Shown here in pieces: positions 34,245 through 46,580 of a stretch of 64,000 nucleotides of DNA. A program made the translations under genes and the position numbers. Source of the DNA: Leishmania mexicana MHOM/GT/2001/U1103 (Eukaryota > Euglenozoa > Kinetoplastea > Trypanosomatida > Trypanosomatidae). The notes under the pieces were generated by a model, which saw only the letters and a list, made by a program, of their open reading frames with translations, was not told where the DNA came from and searched no databases. Numbering within the stretch: position 1 is the stretch's first letter; the number at the start of each line of letters is the position of its first letter. The stretch is taken from contig NC_018316.1 in assembly GCF_000234665.1 (NCBI RefSeq), forward strand, positions 186,001 through 250,000, read 5' to 3'.

Positions 34245-36035
34245 TCAGCCCTGGTCGTCTAGGGCGAGCCATCCACCGGTGAATCGGCCCATTCCTCTAA
34301 TGGACCCTCCTCGTCCTCCCTCGTGCGTGTGTGCCGCACCTCCGGCACCTGAAGGATCGGAGTGGACGACACGCTTCGACCGACGTGGGCCGAGCCCAGC
34401 GTCCTGCCCTCGAGGGCAGAGGCGGTGGCGTCTGGCGTGCGGGGTGCGTGGTTTGGTCCAGGTGCGTGCCGGATGAGCTCGGGGAGGAAGCTGGCCAGCC
34501 TCAGGTCCGGACCCTCTGAGACACTCTGTCCTGCCTGCGCGCCATGCTTCCCACCGAGGGGCCTGAAGGCGCTGCATCCCATAGCATGGCGCAAGGGCTC
34601 CTCACATTGGGGCCCTGCGGACTCGGTGGTGTACATCGGGGCGCTCTCGCCATCCCTCCCGCACCTGTGCCGCAATCGCCCCACACCGGTCGGATGGGGA
34701 TGCCGCACGTGCCGCACACGCGGGGTGCGCCGGCATGCGTCGCGTTGCGCCCTATCCATCCATCACCCTGGCCCCTCTGACCCCCGCATGGCTTGCTTGG
34801 ATGTGATACGCCATTGCCGTCTGTGCTTGGCGGCGCGTGCGCACAATGCTCGCATTCTTCGGAACCGGGGGCCGGCCTCGGCGCGGCGTTGCTGTCGGGA
34901 GGGGGGCCCCTGCCGCCAACTTCCGCCTCCGTCCATGCAACGGGGGGCGTGTCTGGATGGCTGGGCCGCGTGCACCGCGACAGCCCCGGGCATTCCGCCC
35001 GCCCCCCCCCGCTGGATCCGAAGCCCTTTGACATGGGTGGGCGGATCTGGCGGAAGGGGCCCGCGGATACAGAGGTGGCGGCGCACAAAAAACCCGCCGC
35101 CGGCACCCCCGGGAGAACGCAGGGGTGCAGCGATAGACACCCGGCGGGGAGGCCCACGCAGCGAGAGCGAGGCAAGCGTAATCAGGCCACCGTGTGCAGG
35201 ATCACCGTGTGAAACGGAGTGTGCCCCGAGCCCTGGGCGATGCGCGAACCCAGCGTGCGCGACAGCCGCTGTGCAGAAGCCCTTGCCGTGGCACGTCGCA
35301 CCGCGCAGCGCGCTTTCGCGGGATGTCGGCCAGGCGTCTGGGAGCGGTGACCGCGTCCGTCATCCATGCGCGTGCCGCCGGCGCCTCTGGCGATGCCGAT
35401 TTTGCAAACTTGCCCACTTCGCCGCCGCGTTGCGATGCACAGTGGACAACGACAGATCGAGCCGAGGGGCAAACGTGTCGGGCTGGTGGCGCCGGCATCC
35501 GCGCGCGGACACGCCGCCCCGTCCCCCAGCCCCCCGCACGACCCCCACCAAGCGCCGCGAGGAGGGGGAGCTTGCCCGCGACAGCAGCCACACCACACTT
35601 TTCGGTCCCCCTTGGTCACCCAGCCGTCCCCGCAGCCGGCCGCACCCCCAGCCACGCCGCACCGCACCCAGCGCGATGGCCACAAGCAAGGGGGCCGCGG
35701 CACCCCGTTCCCGCACCCGTTGGCGTGCGATTATCACGCAGCGTCGCGGCCCCTCCTGATTTCATGGCGGCGCACAGCGCGCCATCATCCCGCAGGGAGC
35801 AGAGGCGCTTCGCAAACAGCAGGGCCGCCGCCTTCACGCCGCCGGCGCTTTTTTTTCCGGAGAACCCCGCTCGTAGCCCGCATGGGAGGGGGGCGTGGCC
35901 GTTGAGGCGCGGGAAACCGCTGCGCATGGGGCAGGTGTGCGTGCGCGGCGTGGTGCTCCGAAGGGGATCCGTGTGGCAAGGACAGACGAAGAAGAAGCAG
36001 AGAACATAATAAAAATAAAAATAAAAACGAAATAT
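34245..36035 (+). mobile_element. GC-rich island with A-rich tail, possible degenerate retroposon
   Basis: About 1.8 kb of complex, GC-rich sequence between microsatellite spacers, with sharp changes of composition at both ends. On the plus strand it ends in an A-rich tract of repeated AAAAAT units at about 36006-36031, like the 3' tail of a non-LTR retroposon. Frames are open for hundreds of codons on both strands (for example 34362-35759 on the plus strand), which GC-rich DNA allows by chance. I see no reverse-transcriptase or nuclease motifs in any frame. Leishmania genomes carry degenerate non-LTR elements (DIRE) and short ones (SIDER), which is the comparison I have in mind. Identity is not shown by motif, so this is inference. 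Alternatives are a degenerate gene or a structured non-coding region. Confidence 0.35.
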
Positions 36036-36246
36036 CGCACGCAATGCAAAACGCCGAACTGGAAGAAGAGAAGATGGAGCGCAAAGGTAGGCGAGAGGCG
36101 AGAGCTGAACAGGAAATACAGAAAACAGAAAAAAAAATATTATTGAGACAAAAACCGAGCAGTGGCGAGGGAGCTCGTCGGAGGAAATAAAAAAAAGGAA
36201 AGGGAAGGGAAGGGGGGGTGACGCCAACAGCGGAAGAACATGGCAA

Positions 36247-36274
36247 AGAGGAGGAGGAGGAGGAGGAGGAGGAG
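36247..36274. repeat. (GAG)n microsatellite
   Basis: About nine GAG/GGA triplets on the plus strand. Confidence 0.9.
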
Positions 36275-38619
36275 TTCCAGCGGGAGAGGGAATCGGACCA
36301 AAAGAAAGAAAAAAAGCGAAGAAATCTGCCGAGAAGGGTGGTGGGCTGAAGTCATGAGGGAAGGGTGTGCGTGTGTGTGAGAGAGACACGAGGAGAACGA
36401 ACGAGAAAAAAAAAAAGAAAAAGCAAAAGGGGGTGGAAGGGTAGACGTCACGGCCTACAGGATAGAGAGGCGAGCAGATCCCTGATTTTTTTTCTTTGCG
36501 TTCTCTGCTGCTCTGAATTCGTTGTTTTTTCCCCCTCATCATTTCATCCTCCCCATGCCCACACGCACACATGCACAACGATAAAAGGCCCCTGTCCACC
36601 ATAGAGAGACAAAAAGTGTAGCCGTTTGTAGACACTGTTAGTGCAACAGACTAGAAAAGAAAAAAGAGTCTGCAGACTTCGGCCCATCCAGTCTGCCCCG
36701 AGCGTGTTTCCATGCCTGCACCTTCTTGCGTCTGTGGCGGATCTTGTCGTCTTGCTAGTGGCGATGTGCTCAGGTGTGGGTGGATGGCTGCACACACCCG
36801 CGCTCCATTCTGGAAACCATCTGCTTGCTTACGTGCGTCGGCATGCTTAGTGTTTTCAGTGTTGGCTCCCAACGCGAAGGGCCGTTTTTTTTTTTCGGGG
36901 GAGGGGGGCTGCGTTCATTTCGCTCGCTGCGTGGACTCGTTATGCGGGAGTGTAGTCGGATGGTGGAGAGGAGGACAGACACATGTACGAGGATTAGGGA
37001 AGGACTAGGGGGTGTTTGTGCGTGGGGTATGGGGATAAAGGGGAGGAGTGGAGGGTGTAATCAGTCTGGGTCGTTGCTCTTGTCGCGCAGAACGGAGGAG
37101 AGTCAGGCTGAGGGCAGGAACAAGCACAGCCATGCCCGACGCGGACGAGCCTGGGTGGGGTGTGTATGGCACAAAAAAGGAGTGTGAGAGAAAGGGCCAA
37201 AGGGAAAACGAAGCGCGGTCGCAAGAGTCGGGGAGAGAGAGACGTGGTAAGAGGAGAAACGACGATGAATGCCATGCACACTCACCCCTCTGCGGCACAG
37301 CGCCGTGCACACACAAGTCAATCCGTCGATACACCTCTGCGTGTGCGCGTTTCGCATTGGGGGAGGGAATAGAAAAAGGAGGCATGCTTGCCATCACAGC
37401 CTACGATGGTGCGCCATGGAGGCGAGGTGGAGGCCTTGCGTGAATATGAGAAAGGAGAAAGCAGGAGGGAGTCCCACAACACTCCTGCCGGACCTCTCCC
37501 GAGTGTTGCATTGCCCTCTCACCGCTGTGTAGCTCATGCTGTACCTTAGTGTTTACTGACGCCTCCTTAGTTGTTGTTACTGCTGCCATTTGTCTTGTGT
37601 GTGCTTGGGGGTCGTCGGGGGGTGAGACAGGTTGATTCGCAGGATATCACGGGAAAGGCGAAAAGAAAAGGGCGGGAGGATGGGTGGGGAGAGCGCGGTT
37701 GCCGTGGGTCTGCTTGCCAGCAAAACAAAGGAAAGAGGGCAGGGCATACAGCACAGAAATAAGCCAAGCAACCAAGCAAAAATAAAATATATATAAATAA
37801 AGGGCAGAAGTGGGAAGGAGGCTTATGGTGAGAAGAGGGTGTTGGAGTCGCGGCGGGATGGAGAGGGAAGGGGGGGGGGGGGCTGCGACAAGCTGCCTTC
37901 GACCCACCCCGTTGAGTGCACAAATACATACATGCTTCATCACCACAACAAATCACCTAACATCCCTCCCCCACTTCTCTCCTTTATCGCACTGCCGTGC
38001 ACAACAACCGACAGGGTGCGGCTGCCCCTCATACGACTGAGCTCGAGTCTGTGCGAGAGCATGCTACCTCCCCCCTCTTCGTTTCTGCACCGTCGCACGA
38101 CGCGCGCAGGTGAGCGCGTACGCACACACGCCTGGCAACGCGCCTCGCCACCACCCCAGATCCCCTGCCTTGCCGTGTTTCGCACTCTCTCCATCTCACC
38201 ACACACCACGCATCACCTGCTCTAGGGATATAAGATGGACCACGCGCTCGTGAGAGAGACAGCTCAAGAAACCGTCATCCATCAACAGGAAATAAAAATG
38301 AGAAGAAGAGACGAAGGACGGCGGAGGCGCAGAGGGAAGAGACAAGCAGCAGCAGCACCAGGACGGATGAGGGGCGAGAAGTAACTGTGCGGAGGCCGGA
38401 ACGTCGGCGTAAATCGATGCGTGGAAGACAGAGACAGAAGCTTGGATAAGGGCCCAGCACATTGTAGAAATATGCACGGCTGTCGCCCGGAAAGCCGTCC
38501 CTCACCCCACCCCCTCCACCTTAAACACAGCAACGCCTATATACATGCATGCATACGTATATAGGAGAATACATGGCTAGCTTCTGCACTGCGCCACAGA
38601 AATGAAGCTGAGCTGTGTA

Positions 38620-39300
38620 GATCACGCATCAGAGGAGCGCCGGTGCCGCCGCATCCGAGGAGAGGAGGTGTTGCCGGAGAGCGGGCCACCAAAGACGATG
38701 CTTTCGACACCACGTGCCACACGCGTGCGATACAATGGTATGCGTGGAGATCCAGCTGGATAAGTCAGCTGCCACCTCTGTACCGAGAAACAGAAATCGA
38801 CGTGGGTGAATGCGAGAGCGGAAGCTACGCGCATGCAACACGTTCATTTCTCTCCACGGAGAAGAAGCTGCACTCCACGTACGCTGTACGTGCCTGCTTA
38901 GTCTGTGCATGGCTCTGTGCGGCATGGGCGTGTGTGGGAAGCCGCTCTCTCTCTCACACACACACTCTTCAGCCCATGGAGTCTCACTTGGCCCGGCCTT
39001 AGAAGGGAGGGAAGAGAGCCCCGGACCGCGGGGGTCAGGAAATCCCCGCGCACTACCGGAGCCCTGATACCTTCGTAGCCGCCGCGGGAAGCTAGTGCCC
39101 CTCTCACACGGGTGCTGCCCCCCCCCCAGCGATAGGCCGTCGCGACCCTCCATGCAACGCTGCAGATGGGGAAGCGCAAGCACGCAAAGTGGCCGCCACG
39201 CGCATCGGCGCCCGCTCGTCGGGGAAAGGCCGACGCTTCAAACAGGCGTGCGCCCTCCCTCCCCCCTGTCCGAAAGGAAGCGAAGAGCATCGACGGCAAG
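38620..39300. other. Complex GC-rich island, possible short retroposon relic
   Basis: This stretch has ordinary complexity and high GC between low-complexity spacers. The segment at about 38985-39140 includes a pair of short GC-rich inverted blocks around CGCGGGGGTCAGGAAATCCC. Open frames on the minus strand (38629-39183 and 38898-39359) have no recognisable domain. A SIDER-like retroposon in the 3' UTR of the upstream gene is one possibility; it is inference without a diagnostic motif. Confidence 0.25.
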
Positions 39301-39490
39301 GGCGCGTAAAATGTGCATGTGCCAACGAAAAAGGTGTGTGTCTCCTCACATCTGAACAATCACGCGAGAGGCGCAACGGCCCTCCAACACCGATGCACAA
39401 TCAGGAATAAGAGGGGGGAGGGGGCAACGCAACGCAGAGAAAGGCTTGACGGCACGCATGCACTGATGGGGACAAGTTCTACACCTTCAT

Positions 39491-39508
39491 GTGTATATAT
39501 ATATATAT
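39491..39508. repeat. (TA)n microsatellite
   Basis: About eight TA units after GTGTA. Confidence 0.85.
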
Positions 39509-40419
39509 GCACGTGCACTAGCGGCCAGGCGGCACCAGCCACGGAAAGCATATTTCCTTCGCCGCCATAAGCGCTGAGAGCATGGAATGCGGAAGAGAAA
39601 ATAAAAGGAGGCAAGCACGAGACACAGCGCAGCCCGGTCATAGCCGAGGAAGACGCAACCAACGAAAAAAAAACAACGAAAATGCATGCAGCCGTGGCCC
39701 CGTCCCCGAACGATGGTGACACGCGAGCATACATGCGCAAGCAGGAGTGTGAGAGGCGCGAAGACCTTGTCCTTGCCCGTGATAGAGCTGGACAGTTAAC
39801 AAGGCGCGACATCACAACGCCGTTGAAAGCAGACCTCCGCACAATCCACCCACCCACCCACTCACACCCAGCCGCGCATCCTCTGTCAGCTGCGCCCCAG
39901 TAGGACAGCAACACGTGGACCAGCGTGCTCATATCTGAACGTTTCCTTCGAGAAAAAGAGCACAGAAAGCCCAAACAGGTCGCCTTGCGAGCCTAGAAGT
40001 CTTCGCATATGCCATGTAGGAGTATCGGCCGAGCCGCCTTCACCAGATACACAAAAGGAAAGTAACAGGCAAAGACGCGATGCATGGGCGGGTGGGTGGG
40101 GGAAGGAGAGAGAGAGAAGAGCACCGTCACAGCCTCAAAAAAAAAAAAAAACATCTCTGAAGCGTTTCCTTTTTCCGGTTTTTGTTGTTCGAGTGAATAA
40201 GGCGGGAAGGGAGATGCCCATCCACGACTACGTGAATATCGATACGACATCCACAGACATGAGAGACACACAAGAGAAGTGTAGGGGGAGGGGAGGGGAA
40301 CTACAGCGAAGAAAAAGAAAAAATGCACCCGCTCATCCAGAGAGAGAGGGAGAGGGAGGGAGGGACAAACACCCAATCGAAGACTGCTTGTCTGCGCCTG
40401 TGTCAATCTTTGGGGTGTA

Positions 40420-40424
<5 letters not shown>

Positions 40425-40458
<34 letters not shown>
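40425..40458. repeat. (GT)17 microsatellite
   Basis: Thirty-four bases of uninterrupted GT on the plus strand, one of the two longest dinucleotide runs in the window. Confidence 0.95.
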
Positions 40459-40459
<1 letters not shown>

Positions 40460-43400
40460 TGATGTGTACCGGCTGGTCGTTGGCAGAGTGAAGAAGGAGC
40501 GAAGCGGAAGATGGAGAAGAAGGGCAGGCCCTCCAGAGCAAACAGCACTCACACAGCAACCAAGGAAAAAAGGTCAAAGAAAGAGCAGGCGAGTCGAGCA
40601 CGTTTCTGTTGGCGGTAGATATAGATAGCGAGAGACCACACAAGAGAAGCTGGCGTTATTGGAGAGGGATTACGAGGACAAGGCAGAGCCTGAAAGACAC
40701 AATGGAAGCAACAAAAAAAAAGAATTTTTTTGTTGTACAGAGATCCGCGGCGTCACAGGGCGCGGACATCGGACGAGATCAACGTGAAGCAGTCGCGCTA
40801 CCTGCGTAATATTATCGGATAAGGTACAGACGCCATGCAACAGCCAAAGATAGGGAGGAGAAAGGAAGATCGCAACACGGCACACACACGGCACGCACAC
40901 GCGCACACACACACACCAACACGCAGACAAGCGCATGTAAACTTGTGTACGGTGTTACTACAGCTTACCCCTCTTAGGTAAACCGGCAAAAAAAACGAGG
41001 GGAAGGGGGAGAAAACGGAAAGGCTGCGAAGAAAAGAACGAAGGTGGTGGAGGCGCGCGCAACATGGTATGAGCAGGCGCGCGTCCATCTTCTCCGTAGC
41101 TCCCCTCTCCCCCCCCCGAAAGAACAACAAAAAAGGAAAGCCTATAGAAGTGGCACAGGAACGACCACCACACCACACCACACCACACCAACCAAGAAAA
41201 ACTGGGAAGAGGAAAGCCAGGTAAGATAAGGGCACTCACACTCAGAGGGGAGGGGAGGGGAAGCAGCGGTTGAGCCACCATACGTGGAGGGAGACAAAGT
41301 ATAGGGGGGGCAGGCGATGATACCTACATGCTCAAAAAAAGTGGGGGCAAAGGGAGGACCAGAAAAGGAAACCCCATGGAACGCCCCGAAGAGCGAGACA
41401 GAAAAATGGATCGGAGAAGAAGCGAAGGAGCCCTTACCGTGCGTATTATCAGCCTCTTCGTCTTCTGTACACCTCGCCCTCTGGTTGTGTGTAAGGATGG
41501 GGGGGTTGCTCCTCGCAGCACGTCGACAGGTACCTTGTGACTCATGCGGAGCATGGACCTGTGTGTGCGTATGCGTAAGAGTGTTTCGGCATCAGCGTGC
41601 GTGAGGGGAACAAACGACGCCCATGTGCGTCGTCATGCCCTTCTAGAGAGAGAGCAGTGAAGCCCAGGATGGGAGGTGGCGATGTCACTACAAGCCGCTT
41701 GCAACGCACCGATGAACAGACGCACGCATACATGATAAAAACCACGCAAAAAAGGGGGGCCTGCCACATCGATCCGCAGAAAGGGAAAAGCAAAGTACAA
41801 CGCAGATACAACAACCAAGAAAAAGGAGCAGAGGCCAGTGCCCCCTCCGAAAGGGGTGTCCAGAGAAGAGAAGGGCACGCACGCGTTGTGGTTGCTGTCT
41901 TCCGCGCAGGAAATACGAAAGAGCTGCCCGAAACAGCGAGTGAATTTGAAACGGAAAAGTGAGCGGCCGTGTGTTGGTATGTACCTTCGTGCGCAGTGGT
42001 GTGCGCAGAGCGGGGAGGGAGGGGGGAGTCATTGGAAGCACAACCTGGAAACAGACTTCGCTTCTTTCGGTTCAGTGCCACACGCATACGCATACACACA
42101 CACATGTATGTATATGATGTGCACGCAGGCACACAAGCGAGCTCAGAGAGCCGTACAGACCCTCCATTTTTTACCTCCTCCCCTTGTCTCTGTGTCCCAT
42201 CGTTGCATGAAAACACGAGAACACCGTAAAAACATGCGAAGACGTACACAACAGTGCGCTTGGATGCCTTCCAAGAGAAAGACAAAAATAAAAAAAGGGC
42301 AGACGCGGAGGGAGAGACAGAGTGGTGATGGGGGCTGGGGTGGGAGCTCCGCCTCTTTTTTCTCTTGTTCCTTTGATTTGTTTCGGCGTTTATATCCCAC
42401 CCCACCACCACCACCACCACCGTGAAAAAAAACGAAGCTAAAAAAGCCCACCGACACCGAGAGACGCTCCCCCCTCCTCCTCACCACAGGTGGATGAACA
42501 GACGGACACCACACAACAGATGCGCAAGGCACAGCATCCGCATGCGCCTCAAAGTATGAACCACCAACGGAGACGAGGGAGCGGTGTAGTGAAACGACAA
42601 CGAAGGAAAATCAACGAGATGGAGAGTGAAATGCGGGGGGGGGAAGAAAAAGGCTGAAGGCAAGGATACGTGCGTGACGAGGGCAGAAAAAGCAAAAAAC
42701 AAAAACGAAAAAGGGATCAGAAGGAAAAAGTGAATGAAGATGCTCCAACATCAGAAAATAAAAAAGGGAGCACCCACACCCACACACACTTAAAGGGGGA
42801 GGGGAGTGGGGGAGGAGGGGGAGGAGGAGGGGGGTGAGTGAGTGAGTGTGTTCGGATGGGGGGTGAAGATGAAGGAAGAAAGAGAGAGAGACGTAAAACC
42901 AGCAAGAATATATAAGTATATATGTATATGTGTATGAAGGAAGAACGCCACAAATGGAGGGGAGAAGAGAACAAGAGCGGCATAAGCAACGTGGTCGGCT
43001 GTAATTCGTGGCTTGGGTTGCGTGGGTGAGTGGGTGTCTGCGTGTATGCTCCGCCCCCCCCCTCCACTCCGCTTACCTGTGCGAGAGAACCCGAGAGAGA
43101 GAATAACGAGGGAAGCACACGGCAGAAGTAAATAATAATAAAATAATAATAATAATAAAGGAAGGTGAGTGATGTATAGAGACAGCTATGTAGAATCGGC
43201 GGAGAGAAAGGCGAACGAAGAAGAGGAGAGCCCAGAAACACAAGGATGCCTTGAAAAGTTCGTAGCTTGGGATATAGAAACGGGGAGGGGAGAGAGGGCG
43301 GGGGAAAACGGTGGTGGTGTTGGTAGTCCCCATCGTCGCAATAGACTAGCTCGACAAGGCAAAAAAAGAAAAAGGAAACCCCTTGCCACCAAACAGAGAA

Positions 43401-44001
43401 GCAACACGTCGTACGGCATACGTACACACCCACTTGTGAAGAAAAAACAAAAGGTACTCCTGTGAAGGGAGAAAGGCGACAAGTGCGGTTATAACCACAC
43501 ACAAAGATTCGTAGACATAGGGGTGTGCAGGCATGTAAGTAGACAGCCACCATGACATGCGCACATGGAAACCCGAGTAGAAAGCCGGTGAGGAAGAAGC
43601 GAGCTTGCTAAAAGGTATAAAAAGGGTGGGCGATGAGGGAAAAAAAAGCTGGGTGCACGCGCACACACATACACACCAACCACGCATCACGAGAACGCGA
43701 GAAAGAGAGCTAACAGGAACACGAAAAAGAGGTTACGTGTAGCGACCTGTAGTGGTGGCGAGCGAGGGGGGAAGCACTGGAGAACCAACAAACAACAGCG
43801 CACCTACACACAGCCACGTGTACACACGAATGCGCACGCACATAGCGCTACAAAATATAAAAAAAAATAATAGTAAGGCGACGGTGACTGATATAGAAAT
43901 GCGCGCGCACACACACGTATATGTGTTGCATGTATATACTTATCCTTATCTATTCATGCATGTGATAAACTACCACAGAAACACGTACACACGCACACAA
44001 A

Positions 44002-44101
44002 NNNNNNNNNNNNNNNNNNNNNNNNNNNNNNNNNNNNNNNNNNNNNNNNNNNNNNNNNNNNNNNNNNNNNNNNNNNNNNNNNNNNNNNNNNNNNNNNNNN
44101 N
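44002..44101. other. Assembly gap (100 N)
   Basis: Exactly 100 N. The left flank is CA-rich and the right flank A-rich. Confidence 0.98.
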
Positions 44102-44310
44102 ACACGAGGGACGAAAAAAAAAAATGAGACAGAGGGGCAAGAAGGCGAAAAGAAATGCACCACAAGCGCCAGGATATAGACGGAGAGAAGCGAATGAAAC
44201 AGAAAAAAAGCGAATTTCACCAAACACGGAGACACCAGCCGCAAAAAGCACCAAAGATGTGCCGCATTCTTTTGCTGCTTCAGTTGCTTTTTCGTATTTT
44301 TGCTTAGTGT

Positions 44311-44312
<2 letters not shown>

Positions 44313-44347
<35 letters not shown>
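44313..44347. repeat. (GT)17 microsatellite
   Basis: Uninterrupted GT on the plus strand over 35 bases. Confidence 0.95.
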
Positions 44348-44348
<1 letters not shown>

Positions 44349-46535
44349 CGGCCTGCGTGTGAGCTTTGTCTGTATGAGTCCGTGCACCATGAGGATGCCA
44401 GGATGCGTCACACGCAGAGATATACACATAAGCAGCTCATCCACAAACACACACAAACACGCATACATACCCCCCCCCGCCCCGGAGGAGGGTTACTGGA
44501 GGATGTAAGGCATGCTTCAGCCTCGCCCTGTTGTGTCTCTCTCTGTGTGTGTTGTTTCTGTTATGTATCGTCGTTCCTATTTTCTTCTGCATGGTGTTGC
44601 TGTTTGTGTTTCTCTCTCTGCCTCCTCCTCTGTTTTACTCAACTGGAACGGCACACGCACGCACGCACGCTAGCGAGAAAAAAATAGAAAGACACAAAAG
44701 ATAAGGAAAAAAGGGGGCGCGGAGAAAACACAGAGGGAAGATGCTACATGTATCGCGTGTGCGTGTGCGCATGCGTGTGTGCGAGAGACAGATAGAGTCG
44801 GAGAAGGCAACGAGAAACGCACACAGACGTGCAACAGGGCAGCAGGCACAAGAAGAAAAAACAAAGATCCAAAAGAAATACGTCATTTAACGAGGGTACA
44901 CAGCCAAGGAAGAGGAAGAGGGGGAGGGGGGAGGGCAGGAGGACGTTTATCAAGAGCACAAACAAATAAAAAAAAAACATAGAACAGAAGGAGAAGGGTC
45001 AGCGAAAGATTGGTGTAAGAAAGCGAAGGGGGGGCGCAGAGGTGACCAAACAAACCGGGACTCCGTGGACGTGCACACACACACACACACAGACACACAC
45101 GAAGAGAGAAATAGACAGCAACGCAACCAAAAAAAAGAAGGGGGAGGGAGAATGGGGAGAAGAGGAAACGCGGCAGGAGAGAGCCCTTCAAAAAAAAAAA
45201 GAAACCCACGAATGAAAGTGCTGATGGTGATGAGAGCAAGGCAACGACGGCGAGAGAGAGCCTCCACGACATGGCAGTCGCCTCCCACACATGTCCACAA
45301 GGGATAATACGTGGAGAAAAAAAAGAACGCGGAAACGTTGTTCTTTTGTGCACCTCCGCCCCCTCTTTTCCTTTGGTGGTTTCCATCGCGCTCTTTGTTT
45401 CCCTTCGGCTACTGGCGAGTGTTCCGGTTTGACTTTAACCTCCGTTGACATCTCCCGTACCTCTCACGTTGTTCCTTGTTCCGCTCATCTGGAACCCCAC
45501 TTCTCCATCCGTTGCACACGCCTAACACGTGTCTTCGTGACCTCGGTGCGTTTTCGTTTTCCACTGCGTTTCTTGGCTCTTGTCGTTGCCTCCGAAGAGC
45601 CGTTTGAGACGGACATGGCGCTCTTCGCGTCTTCTGCCGCATAACTCGTGCGCTAAAGAGCACGTGCTCGCCAGAAAAGGTATAAAAAAAAACGTCCGCT
45701 TTTCCTCTCTTCACTCTCTCCTGCGAGCACGTCACGCACACACACGCCCCTGCAGGCACACCACTTGTCCGATGTCTAACGCTGAAAAACAACGCGAAAA
45801 AAAAAGCATACAGAGAACGAAAAAAAAAGAAAAACAACAACCATAGGGAGGAGAAAGGAGAAACATTGGGGAGAGAAAGTGCGGAAGAAGGAGGGGGAGA
45901 AGGGGGAGGGGGAGAGAGAGAGCCGCGCAACCCCTGGATGCTGCGCCGCGTCTGTTTTATTTTCTCCTTCATGCATTTTTTTTTGCTTTTCCGACGGTTA
46001 ACGAATAGACAGACAACATCTTTGATTGCGCTTTGCCCATTCAACGCTCTCCTTTTTTGTTGTTTGTTGTTCGCCATAGCGTGCTGTGTGACTGTCACGG
46101 AGTACCTAAATGTGAGAGCTTCCACGCATGCATTTTGGTGAGGACACGTCTCTGGGACGCTCGCACGACGTGCTTCTTGCACACGCCTTCTTTTTTCCCC
46201 CTCTTCTCTCCCGCTCCATTTGATTCCTTCGCTCGCGCCCTAACACGGTACGGCTTCTTGCAGCCTCGCTGCGTTTTTGCACCGTCGTTCACCATGAAAA
46301 GTCGCTCAGCTCTCTGGGGGATAAAAAGCCGCACACACGCGCATCAGCCACCACGGCACCACGGCACTTCACGAAGAGCGCGCATACGTGCAGAGAACAG
46401 CCGTAATCAGCGACGAGGAAGAAAAAAAAAGGCTTCCAAAGCGAGGGCAATGCAAGTCTCGCAGGCACACGTCAAAGGCTGCGAGAAAGAGAACCATAAA
46501 CAACAGAAAACGAGCAGAGTGGAGAGAGGGAGGGA

Positions 46536-46580
46536 AGGGGAGGGAGGGGGAAGGGGAAGGGGAAGGGGAAGGGGAAGGAA
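46536..46580. repeat. (GGGGAA)n tandem hexamer
   Basis: About six GGGGAA units following GGGAGGGAGG on the plus strand. G runs of four at regular spacing make a G-quadruplex likely on the plus strand. Confidence 0.85.

Noticed and set aside
34362..35759. Plus-strand frame of 465 codons in the GC-rich island
   Set aside because: Arg/Pro/Ser-rich composition expected of any frame in GC-rich DNA, with comparable open frames on the opposite strand. No domain and wrong strand for the cluster.
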